Of a stretch of DNA of 64,000 nucleotides, positions 50,338 to 61,900 are shown one piece after another. The notes under the pieces were generated by a model. It ran no database searches. It was given only the letters and a program-made list of their open reading frames with translations, and was not told the origin of the DNA. The translations under genes and the position numbers were made by a program. The stretch is from Chrysoperla carnea (taxonomy: Eukaryota; Arthropoda; Insecta; Neuroptera; Chrysopidae). Position 1 is the first letter of the stretch. Each line of letters starts with the position of its first letter. The stretch covers positions 7,330,935-7,394,934 of the forward strand of contig NC_058338.1 of the NCBI RefSeq assembly GCF_905475395.1. The letters are read 5' to 3'.

Positions 50338-50400
50338 TAAATTCAGTTGGTTAGAGCAATCTGTCCGGAAAGCTGATAAACCTGTGGTTCGTTCGAGTAT
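50338..50400 (+). repeat. tRNA-like fragment
   Basis: CAGTTGGTTAGAGCA (box A/D-arm-like) and GTGGTTCGTTCGAGT (box B-like) about 30 bp apart. Flanks do not pair into an acceptor stem, so it is likely a SINE head or tRNA relic. Confidence 0.45.
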
Positions 50401-50522
50401 ATGTTTTGTTTTTTCTTCGTGCTATATTTTAAGGTAGTTGTTTTGCTATGGGCATGGTGTCAGAAGATTCTAGAAAGGATACAGTGGACACGTATCAGCA
50501 TTTTCTCAGAGAATCAGGTCTC

Positions 50523-51074
50523 CACTTCGGGTCAAGATTCGGAGTAGTCAAGATTCTAATCGAAGATAACTTAATGCTTCGAGGAACTGAACTACCTGGC
50601 ATTGATTAACATAGAAAGGCTGATCTAAGTACTGTGCCACAGGGAACCAAGAAGTGGACTCGTTGGCACAAGTTTGGTTGTCTAAAACGCCCCTTCCACC
50701 TGAACTTGTCATTCCTAAGATGTTCCGTAATTTTCCGAATCAAGGAATGGCTATAACAAGTCCATATTGATCACTGGGACTTTACGCAGTGCATGCTTGC
50801 ACTTCGGGTCAAGATTCGGAGTAGTCAAGATTCTAATCGAGGATAGCTTAATGCTTCGAGGAACTGAACTACCTGGCACTGATTAACATAGAAAGGCTGA
50901 TCTAAGTACTGTGCCACAGGGAATCAAGAAGTGGACTCGTTGGCACGAGTTTGGTTGTCTAAAACGCCCCTTTCACCTGAACTTGTCATTCCTAAGATGC
51001 TCCGTAATTTTCCGAATCAAGGAATGGCTATAACAAGTCCATATTGATCACTGGGATTTTACGCAGTGCATGCA
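50523..51074. repeat. 277 bp segmental tandem duplication
   Basis: Two head-to-tail copies, 50523-50797 and 50800-51074, each from CACTTCGGGTCAAGATTCGG to ACGCAGTGCATGC, differing at about a dozen positions. It is markedly richer in G+C than its flanks and contains no open frame through both copies. Confidence 0.93.
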
Positions 51075-51345
51075 ACAGGTCAAACTGTGTATAACCACAG
51101 CCAATTCCGTTCGCGGTATGCCTAGGGTATCGGGTTCGATTCCCGTCGTCACAACAAAAAATTAATTTAATTATAGGTTGTGATGGGCTGGTGTAGTGCA
51201 TGGTGTATGCATGCAAGAGGTGCACTCAGCCTCTGAAAACAATTGATGAGCTGATAAGTATGGGATATTTGGGATAACAATTGGTCCTATGACCTAAGTG
51301 TGTCTCTCGTGGATAGCCAATAAAACCTAACCTAATTGATGTATT
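51075..51345 (+). mobile_element. tRNA-derived SINE-like element (3' part)
   Basis: Box B as GGGTTCGATTCCCG at about 51132, followed by an acceptor-like CGTCACA, an A/T linker, then a GC-richer body (GGGCTGGTGTAGTGCATGG, GTGCACTCAGCCTCTGAAAA, GTCCTATGACCTAAG) ending AAAACCTAACCTAATTG. A clear box A is not seen. Confidence 0.6.
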
Positions 51346-52198
51346 TGTTAAGAGTTATAAATAGAAAAAAAAATTATCAAACGTTTCATTGCAGAGATAT
51401 TTTAACGAAAAATTAAAAAATTTTATTGTTGAACAGAAGCAACTACAAGCGAGTATCGTGGTTGTAACAGAAACAAGTATAGTAGAAGTATTATAACCAA
51501 CTTATCACACACTGAGTATTGTGTGTGTGGTTCACTTGTGTGGTAAAGTATTAGACAAAAATTTTACTCCATTTCACTACAAGCTCATATACTCTTACCT
51601 CGCATATAATCCATAACTTTATTGACAATATTATAGCAAGACAACGTCCTTAATTTCAAATGCCTATAAAGAGTTCCGAAATAATAAATATTCGTTTCTT
51701 ATCATGTACTTCAAATATTTATCTATACTTATAGTAACGCATAATTATCAATTTTTTCATTCTTTTGTCCTTGACATTTTTTGTTTATCCGAAAATGCAG
51801 TATTAAAATTATTTCCTAGATAGATTCGGTGTTCAATCTATGAACCGAATTGGAAAAGTACTTAAACTACTTAAAAATGGCATAGATAAAATATTTAAAA
51901 ATATTTTTAAAGAGATTTATTTTCAATTTTTCATTCCCTTGCTTAAATTAAAAATTGATAACAGCAATTTTGATATTATGCATGATTTGTAAAATAGATG
52001 AGAGTTTTTTATTGATTTTTATGTTACGAAAAAAGGGGGGACATGTTTGATATAATAATCTCATAACTTTTTTTTTTTTTTTAAATAAGTTAGATATTTT
52101 ATAAACAAAATTAAACTGTTATTTTTATGAAGTGCATTAAAATACGTAATAAAATAGCTTTAGCAAAAAACGAAAATGTTTAGTGAAAAAATTTGACG

Positions 52199-55100
52199 AT
52201 GGTGGAAACTGTAATATTAATACCCCCTGATGGGGGTTATGGATGGATTATAGTATTGGCGACAGCCTTAAATAATGTAAGTATAATAAAATTAATTTAA
52301 ATTAAAAAAAAACCCGACTGAATTAGATAAAAACTGCTAAGAAAAAAACAAGTACAGCAGTTTACATAGCGACTCTAACAGTGGGGACCCATTAAAATAT
52401 AAACCGGCTCAAATCGCCCCAATAAGGGATCTCGACTGTTAAAGTCGGTATGTATGCTGAACTTGTTTTTTTCTTTTCAGTTTTTATTTAATACAGTCGG
52501 GTATTTTTATTTTTTAAATTAATTCTTTTATTTAATACTTTTTACTTTTGTCTTTTATCGTACTCTAGAAATCAAACGCGCGAGTCGATTTGCCTATTAA
52601 ATATCTATTCAATGATACCCTACTTAACATAGTTTGTCTACTTTCATTTTTCACAATATGGCCTCTGGTCGTCGCCATATTGAATTTTCATTTCTTCCTT
52701 ATCTTCAGTAGCACTCGCAAGGCTAAGATAAATCGATTGACGGAAGAATAATCAAAATCGGCGCATTCGTTTGGTCTCTTGCGCGCTATTTAGGAACACA
52801 GATACATACAAATTCATATATAGACTGATAAACACATTACCACTCGTAGTCGGGTAAAAACGAATATACTTAAATAAATTTAAAGCGATTTTCATTTTCT
52901 GGCTTATGTTTTTGAAAAGTAACGGGAATATCTGAAGTGATCGCGTGGATAAGATACCAGGCCCGTGTGCAAGAATCAATCAAGGGAGGTGGAAGTTTTT
53001 TCGAGTAAGAGAAAAGTTTTTTAGGTGAAAATGTGATATTCAGTCATTATTTGACCACCAGACCCCTTCCCTCACCATTTGCAGATTTAAGAAAGGGCAA
53101 CTGCCCTGCCCTGACCTATCCTCACTTCGACACGAAATAACCATGCTGTTAACAATCAATAAGATAATAATTAATAATAATAATAATTGACTATTATTGA
53201 AAATATTAAATTTTTGTATCATTATTTATAGATAATCACAATACCAATTATCCAATGTTTTGGAATGCTATTTAAAGATAAATTTACGGAATATGGAATT
53301 TCTGCAACAGAAGCAACCATAATAATTAATTTTAATTTTGCATTTGGTATGTTATTGGGTTTAATAAATGGGCCATTATTGAAAAAATTTGGTTTTAGAA
53401 AAATTGCATTATTTAGTGCATCGATTTATGCGCTTGGAATATGTATGACGGCATTCGCACGAACATTTACACATTTTTTAATTACTTATGGAATTATTGC
53501 TTGTAAGTATAATTTTGGATATTTTAGAAAATCAAAAGTCAGCGAACTCGTTGTATTAAAAATTAAACGTCTAACGGAAACAAGTTCTTCCAAGATTATT
53601 TCCCCCAAATAATTTATATCAGAAATTTCTATTTAATTCATTTCAGCGTTAGGCGTGAGTTTATCAACAGCTTCCTTTCAGTTAGCTATAAATACATACT
53701 TTCGGAAACGAAGGAATAAAGCTGTTGGTTATGCAATGACATTGACAGGTTTAGGGCCTGTATTTATGCCATATGTTGTTGGGTTTTCTATGATATATTA
53801 TGGTGTGCAAGGTACTTTACTTATTTTAAGTGCGCTGGCCACACATTCGATTGCATCAGCGTTGTTACTACAACCAGTGAAATGGCATATAAAAAAGGAA
53901 ATCATTCCAGTGGAAGAAGGTGAAAAACTATTAAATGAAAAAACAGAAAGTACTGAAACGCCATCACAACAGGCGAAAAAAGCTGGTAGTGAATTAGGAT
54001 CAATGGAGGATATAGATACAGCGTCTTTATATGGTTATGAAAGTGCGCCACCTAGTCGAAGAAACTCGATGGATTTAACGCAAGTTAAGCAAGGTATGAA
54101 TGCAAAGTTTGTCATCTTTTTTATATTTTCTTACTTTCTTAAAACACTTATGTGTCATGTACTTGGAAATAACAGTCTCCTTCCAAATCGTTACCTTCTT
54201 CTGAATGACATGAAATCGAAGTCTGCGAATGGAATCAATGGAAATTTTAGGGTAATGTTGTGTCAAAACCATGACACAATCGTTTGTTTTTTAAGTCATG
54301 TAAGTAAAGAAAGATAATCACTCTTACTCACAAAGTAATAAAAGTATCTTTCCTCTCACTTCTTCAGTGAATATAGTAATAAACAAACAAACAAACACAT
54401 ACATAATATATGTAAGGTATATACTCATTCGACGCAAAATCTAACCCACTTGAATATTGAATGAAATTTTTCATCGCATGTATCATTTTAGAGCTACAAG
54501 CAAAAAACGGAGAAAAGTACAAAAATTTCGGAGTTATTTAGCTCAAAAGTTATGCACACACAGTGAATATGCACAACTCAGCAACCACTTTCTAAATTAA
54601 AATCACTTTACTACCTTAAATTAAATCTTCTTTCATTTAGTGTTAAATTATTTTCATTTAATTTTGCAGAACGTCATAGAAAAATTTCCAGACAAAAATC
54701 AACGACTGAAAAGCTGTACCAATCAAATTTATCATTGGCTTCGAATAAATATCACTTAGACAAAAAAATCGTTGAAGAAACAGGAGTTGAAGAGGAATTA
54801 CTTAACAAAAATGAAAAATCTGCCGAGAAATCAACCACAAATCCTTCAACAACAATCTCATTGAATAATATAAATAAGGAAAAAACTTTGGAGGAAAAAA
54901 TTCCAGAAGAGGAATCATGGTTTAAGTCGTTTTTCCATCGTGTAGTTTTATTTTTCGATTTAGACTTATTAACGGATATGAAATATGTGAGTTTAATGTT
55001 GGGAATGTCAGTTGCTGTTTTTGCTGAAATCAATTTTTCATTACTTACACCATTTATTTTGAATGATTTTAAATTTACAACATCGCAAATTGCAACAGTT

Positions 55101-56663
55101 ATGTCAATTATTGGAATTTTTGATATTATATTTCGATTTATTTCACCATTTATTGGCGATCATTTTAAAATTCCAGCCAAAGTTATGTACATGTTTAGTA
55201 TGGTTCTGCTAGTTTGTTCGAGATCATGTAAGTGAGATTTTTACACCAAGAAAAGTAATTATATGATTAAAAGAGAAACAAACACGATTATCCGGACAAT
55301 TTAAACACCCGAAAGTACAAAAATTCGCACCCAACTGAAATTTGGTAGAATTGTTTAGTTCCAAGTTTGTAACGCCAATAATACTGATGGTACGAAAAAA
55401 ATTTTGGCATAGGTGTTCATAAAATCATCTAATAAGTCCATTTCCGGTTTTCTTTTTGTTAAAAGTTTTTTTATTTAGTGATTTTAAGTGAATCTGAAGT
55501 ACACTAACTAATTTGTCACTTAAAAAAGAATCATCGAAATCGGCTGGCGTGATATTGAGTTATTCGTCCTCTTGTCGTGCAAACTTAATGCAAATTTAAG
55601 ACTTTTATGGTTTTCTCATGGGTACCGTTATCAGAACTTGACCAAAATGAAATGGGACCACACTCCTCACAAACCTCCTCCTTTTTTGTTTGAAGTCGGT
55701 TAAAAATATCAAATGTTAATGAACCGTATTATAAAAATGATTGTTTTTGGTTCCGACCTTCAATTTTTTATGCTCATTAATCGTAATATAATTGACAATA
55801 AATCAAATTTTTTTTGTTTCAAGGTATTCTATTTTATCAAACGTATTCACCAATGCTGGTAATTGCTGTGTTATTAGGAATTTCTAAAGGTTTTCGAACT
55901 GTATACATGAGTCTTGTTATACCATCGTATGTGCCCTTGGAGAAGTTAGCAGCTGCATCTGGTATACAAATGGTTGTAAATGGAATCATTTTACTTGGGG
56001 CTGGTCCGATTTTAGGTAAACTTAATATGAAATTTACAAATTTTAAGGGCAAAATCAATATTTATTAATTCCTTTTCATATGGGATTTTATGATTAATGA
56101 AGAGTATTATAACTTCATAAGATAATCGATTATCTTGAACACCCAACTTTATCATCTTTTCGAGAACCTACATATTAATGAATGAAGTTAAGATCGTAAA
56201 TTTGAAAATGAAAAAGCCTTATAAATGTCTAGGAGTCGGTTATTTATGTGAAATCATTTCTAAATAAAAATTTTATGATCAAATGTCGAAAATTATAAAA
56301 AATCATATTGATATCGTATACCGTTTTGTTTTTATTCCAATTGAAGAAGATTAAAAATGTATATTTGACGAATGGAGTGAAACCTATCCAGAAAACAGCT
56401 TAATTTAATAATACTTACCAATTCTGCCTACCTTTCAAATAATTCCCACTAGTCTCATCGCGTTATTTTACGGAACTATAATTTACACAGCCTTTTCAAA
56501 AATTTGTTTATATTTTTCAGGTATAATTCGTGATCGAACTGGTAGTTTTGCAAATTGTATTATAGTTATAAATTTAGTCACATGTATTACATTATTTTTT
56601 TGGACTTTAGAATATATTATACATTATTGTAGACGGAATAAAAATAAAAAAAATACTAAATAA
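52199..56663 (+). CDS. Monocarboxylate transporter-like protein (SLC16/MCT, MFS)
   Basis: Predicted plasma-membrane carrier of the major facilitator superfamily, SLC16 branch; substrate unknown. Exons 52199-52276, 53232-53502, 53647-54093, 54670-55227, 55824-56015 and 56521-56663 join in frame to 562 aa. Exon 1 carries the MCT signature PPDGGYGW (residues 9-16) at the start of TM1. The N-terminal half spans residues 14-196 and includes the conserved post-TM4 stretch YFRKRRNKAVGYAMTLTGLG (134-153). A long charged Ser/Glu/Lys-rich loop (about 197-369) joins TM6 to TM7, as in other MCTs. The C-terminal half (370-545) includes the TM8-9 stretch GIFDIIFRFISPFIGDHF and the TM10-11 stretch IPSYVPLEKLAAASGIQMVVNG. 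The tail is short, basic and Asn/Lys-rich. All twelve segments seem present. Intron 1 (955 bp) carries a foldback element and intron 4 contains repeat fragments. AATAAA at 56780. Insects have many MCT paralogues, so no gene symbol is given. Confidence 0.9.
52312..52502. mobile_element. Foldback element in MCT intron 1
   Basis: Ends ACCCGACTG and CAGTCGGGT are perfectly inverted; next AAAAACTG/CAGTTTTT and AAAAACAAGT/ACTTGTTTTT. Related to 16058-16225. Confidence 0.75.
55353..55450 (+). repeat. 430 bp repeat family, 5' fragment (MCT intron 4)
   Basis: TTTAGTTCCAAGTTTGTAACG, TTTTGGCATAGGTGTTCATAA, AATCATCTAATAAGTCCATT, TCCGG, in family order; it then stops. Confidence 0.75.
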
Positions 56664-56779
56664 ATCGATCCAAGTCGGCAAAAAAAGGACATACTGTGAT
56701 TTAAAAAAAATGCATTTTTTTGTAAAACATTCGAATATATTTTAGGATTAAGACGAAAAGATGTAATTTTTTTTTGTAA

Positions 56780-56785
56780 AATAAA
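56780..56785 (+). terminator. Poly(A) signal of the MCT-like gene
   Basis: AATAAA 117 bp after the stop codon. Confidence 0.45.
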
Positions 56786-56789
56786 AAAT

Positions 56790-58905
56790 TTATCCAAAAT
56801 CCAAATCAACAGATTATTGAAATTTACATTTTTAATCATGTAATCAACCCACCATATCTTAATCTGACGCGCTCGAATTAATTTACCTATCGCAATTTTG
56901 GTTTTACTAATCTGACCGTCTTCCCTACGCGGGTCCCTCCATATTTAGGGCTGATATTTGGTGGAGGTACTGAGGAAGGTTCAGGGAACCCCCATGTCTT
57001 AATCTGACGCGCTCGAGTAACTACACAAACTCCCTCTTGGGCTCCCCTACTAAGATTATCGTGATTTTTTCAAGTAAACTAAAAATTCAGTCTCAATAAG
57101 GACCGAAAAATAATATCAATTACTTAAAAAAAAAAAGATCTATAATAGTTCATATTTCCACCGCTAAAAATCTTTTGAATCTATACTTGGGAGCTTTTGC
57201 GTGACTTTTTTTGTTTTAAATATTTGGAAAATGGTCTATGGACTGACTAGACCATTAAAAGTCAGTTCATTCATTTATTAAAAGTAGTTCTATTTTAAGC
57301 CACCGGTGGTCACATGACAAAATGATTTTCTCAATAAGGAATATTAAATTTGCATACAATGAATGCATTTTAATTCTTGTCATGTTTTAAATATATGTAA
57401 ACAAAAATTGCAACAAAATATAAACAAAAATGTAAATATAGGTAACCTTTTACATTCATTTTCTTGTAGAGAATGTAGTTATTGGTTTTTTATCAATAAT
57501 GATGGCGATTTAAGAAAATTTTCTTTAAATATCCATCGATCGTAGTTAGTAGATGTCACGTACGAACTGTCGAATGAAGATTTCAAGATTTACAACTTTC
57601 TGAACTTAATATAAAAAGGGATAACAATTTTCATCTTTTCAACTCTCCGTACAAAGCGGCAAGGGGTAATAAAAATTCTTGAGCAATAGATTCCAGAACT
57701 AGAAAGTACAAATAAGATTTAGATCGATTTTTGGATAACATTTTATTCTTATAAAATGGCGGTCAGGTGAAAAAACGTTTAAAATATGGAAAAATTATGT
57801 TCTTTGGCATGTTTTAAAAACCCAAAAAGCTAATATCTTAGTCCAAAAAGCTCGTATAGTAACTTTTTTCTTTTTAAATCTATCTACCATAAGATGCATG
57901 TATCTAGGTATAATAAAAATGTAGCTATATATTTTGTTGAATAAAATTTGTTTAGCTTACGTAGTTCCTACGATGCGAATTTGTTGTATTTCCTAATTTG
58001 TGCTTACATTCGGTTCAGGTTCATTAAGAATCGTTATTAATTTATAAGAATATTAATTTCAAATTCGAATACAGGTTGTTAAGTAAATTCTTATCAAGAT
58101 TCGTTGCCATGAGGCCTGCGCAACTGCGCAACCATGAGGCGCAGAGGGATAACAGTCCTCATTACCGTCCTTGTTTAGAAGATATTTAGGAAAAAGGCTC
58201 ATTGTTAATGAGTATACTTGGTGTTATCGTTTTTCGTAGCTGTGAGATCTACCCTCTGGAGCATGGGCGTTCAACTCGCTTTTGGTTGAAGGGAATAGGA
58301 AAAATTTTAGCCTTAAAATTGCAAAAAAGAACAGTATTTTGGCGTAAACACATACTTAGAAGTCCAGATGTACGCCTTCTGGGTATGCTCAAGTTCTGGA
58401 GCACGAATTTGTTGAATGGACTATGCAAAATAAATCTTTGCGTTTTTCCACATGAAACTCTTAGACTGGGGTTTCGAATTCCTGGCACTTAACTATTATT
58501 GATGGTGAGTTAGTTGATTAAACTGTCTAACTACATTATAGCCTTCCAATTATCATATAATCCACATTTGTGGCGTCCGGCAAACCACACACGCTAGAGA
58601 TGTCAAATTACGAGGAGGCCTCCCAAGTAGAATACACAAAGAAATCAACTAAGTCCTTAATTTCTGAGATAAGAAAAGGGAGAAGTTGATATCTTTGTGG
58701 AAAACCCTATATATTGATGTGAATTCTTAAATTTTAATGACACTACACAATAATTTTTTTGTTATGCACTTTCATGGAAATTTTTTAATGAATATTAATA
58801 ATTTTTTATTGAGCTACAAAAAGAAATAATTTGTGGTAAAATTGATATCGTTTAGTAATTCGTTGAAAAGTAAGGTGGAGTTTTTTTCATAAGTGTCTTC
58901 GATTG
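56790..58905. other. Intergenic stretch between MCT-like and FAR genes
   Basis: No exon recognised. CTTAATCTGACGCGCTCGA occurs at 56858 and again at 56998 in a GC-richer block, likely an old element. 58100-58640 is another GC-richer block (CTGCGCAACCATGAGGCGC) with a 96-codon open frame that matches nothing I recognise. Confidence 0.45.
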
Positions 58906-58912
58906 TTTTAAA

Positions 58913-61900
58913 ATGATTGGCATAAAGAAGAATATTTTTAAAGAAATCAACAACATCGATAACCCAAAAAAGAAAGTAGAATTCATTAAGAAAGTTACAT
59001 TATCACAGTTACCAAAGAATGGACCATCGATTAGTGAATTTTATGCTGACCAAAATATTTTGGTTACTGGTGGTACTGGCTTTATGGGCAAAGTTTTAAT
59101 TGAGAAATTACTTCGTTCATGTCCAAAAATTAAGGGAATTTATGTATTATTGCGTTCGAAGAAAAATTATACGGATGAACAAAGATTAAGTAAAATCTTA
59201 GATATACCTGTAAGTTTTAACTGATTTATTTGTTTTGAAAAGAATATACTCGCTCCAGGAGTCGAACCCAGACCTCTTGGATTCATTAACTTACTTATTA
59301 TTTATAGTTTGTTTTATACTAAACTTTTGCATGCAGTTTTTATTTACCGTCGAAGTCTCTCAATAACTTCGAATCGAAAATTGTGTATGTCAGCTCCGAC
59401 GCACGACTGGATTGTACTCCTTAAGTGTTGTATATAGTATGCTGTCAGTTTCAAATAATAGATGCTTTGTCTGTTATACGTACTATGTTACTTCTAGTCA
59501 TAGCCAAATCGACGAATGTGGTGAATATCGTTGTATACTTTGTACTGCACACCAAGCTGCCTCTTCCTGCTACTATTTCCGCTCCGAAAAAAAATTCATC
59601 TCACTCTTTGGTACGTCTTATTTTTAGTTATTTGAAAAATTAAAAAAAGATTATCCAGAATCATTATCTAAAGTAAAAGTAATTAAAGGAGATATCAGCA
59701 AACTACAATATGGTTTATCTGATTCTGATTTGGAATTTATAATAAATGAAATAAACATTGTATTCCATGTGGCAGCATCTGTACGTTTTGATGATTCTTT
59801 GAAGGATGCCATTTTAATCAATACACGAGGAACTAGAGAAATGTTAAGAATACTTAAACAAATGCAACATTTAAAGGTAATCCATTAACTAATAAACGTC
59901 ATTATAAATTATGGATTCTTAGAAAATAGGATAAAATTGAATTCTTCGAGAAAAATTTTCCCTTTGATTATTATTTTTTGCATATTTACTTTTGGCGGAT
60001 GCACTCTAAATAAGGATCGTGAGTTTGTTGGTCGAAGATCTGGTATAAGTTTTTGGTCTTGATCTCGACGATAGAATCTTGGTATTAGTCTCGCATTATT
60101 AGTTTTAGTCTTGGTATTTATTTTGCGAAAAATATATCTTGGTCTTGAAGAATCTAGTCTTGGTCTTGTAAAAATACTCTCAGTCATGGCTTTGGTCAAT
60201 CGACTCTTGTCTTTGATCTTACATAAGCCACGTTTTGAACTCTTAAGTTTCGATTGAGTTTTATTGTATTATTTCAGAATTTTTGGATTCTTACTTTTAA
60301 TAATCATTAATAAATTAATCATAACTATTCACATATACAGTGCGTTCATTTCAAAAGTATCCACCCTTAAATAGAATCCATATCTTAGAAAAGATAATAA
60401 TTAAATTTTAATTCTAATCAAACTGTAGAATCAGAAAATTTGTCTATAATTAGGTTTTCCTGTATACATCAACCACTTATTGTAATATTGATAAAGAACT
60501 GGATGCAATTGAAGAAAAGGTTTACAAACCGTCAACAAATTGGGAGACTATGATTAATGCAGCTGAAAATATGGATGAAAATGTACTCAGTATCCTTGAG
60601 CAAAAGTATATACGCAGCTTATAAACTCATCAAGAAATGAATTTAATAAATTCGTTTAATTTTAGAATTTTAAATAAGTATCCAAATACGTACACATTTT
60701 CCAAAAATCTAGCTGAAGAAATTGTGTCAGAAAATTGTGGAGGCATACCAACAGTTATTTTTCGTCCAACAGTCGGTAAGGATATTAATAAATGATAATT
60801 AAAAAAAAAATCCTTAATGAAATGAATGTTTCAGTGGCTATTTCAGTAAAGGAACCGATACCTGGCTGGGTGGATAACTTTAATGGACCAATGGGCTTTA
60901 TAACAGCATTTCAAGTTGGACTAGTTCGTACAGTTTATATAGACGGCGATAAGAAAGTTGATTGGGTACCTGTTGACATAGCAATAAAAGGAATGATAGC
61001 ATCGACATGGTATAAAGCGTTGGAACAATCGGAGCGTAATCAATGGTATATAAAATTTTTTAATCCTGACAAAACAGAGCGGTTTTGTCAGCATTAAAAA
61101 AATTTAATATTAGCGATTTTTTCATTTGATATCATTTTTAGCTTAGTTATTAATTCATCAACCAGTGACTTGGTACAAATTAACAATAGTGTGATGATTG
61201 AATTTGGAGCGTCAACAGCAAAAAAAAGTCCACCGAGCACATTGTTATGGTATCCATTTTGTTTTTACACGCAATATAAATATTTATTTTGGTTTTATTC
61301 TGTAATACTGCATTTGATTCCAGCAATATTTTTAAATATTTTATTGAAATTCAGCGATCAAAGATTGAAGTAAGCTAACAGTTTTGTTACTGAAAGTAAT
61401 CACACCTTAAATTCCGGTAGATCCGCATAGGTACACTTCCGTTCAAGTCACCTGAACAGCTATTTCTACAAAGAAAGCTAGAGTTTCTACAATTCATACG
61501 TTTATACTTAATCCGTCAGATCCGTGATGAGTAAACATTCTTTAACCTTGTAAATCTACACTAGCTAAATAAAAAAAGTTTAATTATGTCATAATCTAAA
61601 TAATTCAATTCATTTTAACTAATTTTATCATATTTCTGTCATAATTTTTTTAAATTTAATTTACTGCGTATGACTTATATTAAATTAACGACGTCACAGC
61701 GTCAATCGTATAACTTCGTGAGTTTCCGGATCATTTTCGCCAATTTGAATTATAATGATTTTCATTCATAGAGACATATTTACTTTCATTAAAAAAAAAT
61801 TTGAAAAAGGTCTATTATTTGTATCTCTCAAAAATTAAATTTATTTTAGTTTATTTAAATTATACCGACGAATATTTTATGCAAATATGAAGCTTTCACC

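Noticed and set aside
50523-51074. rDNA or conserved RNA gene because of higher G+C
   Set aside because: No similarity to rRNA motifs is recognisable, and the unit is a local tandem duplication.
58202-58492. 96-codon open frame with overlapping antisense frame
   Set aside because: No family resemblance; it lies in a GC-richer block that looks like an old dispersed element. Not counted as a gene.
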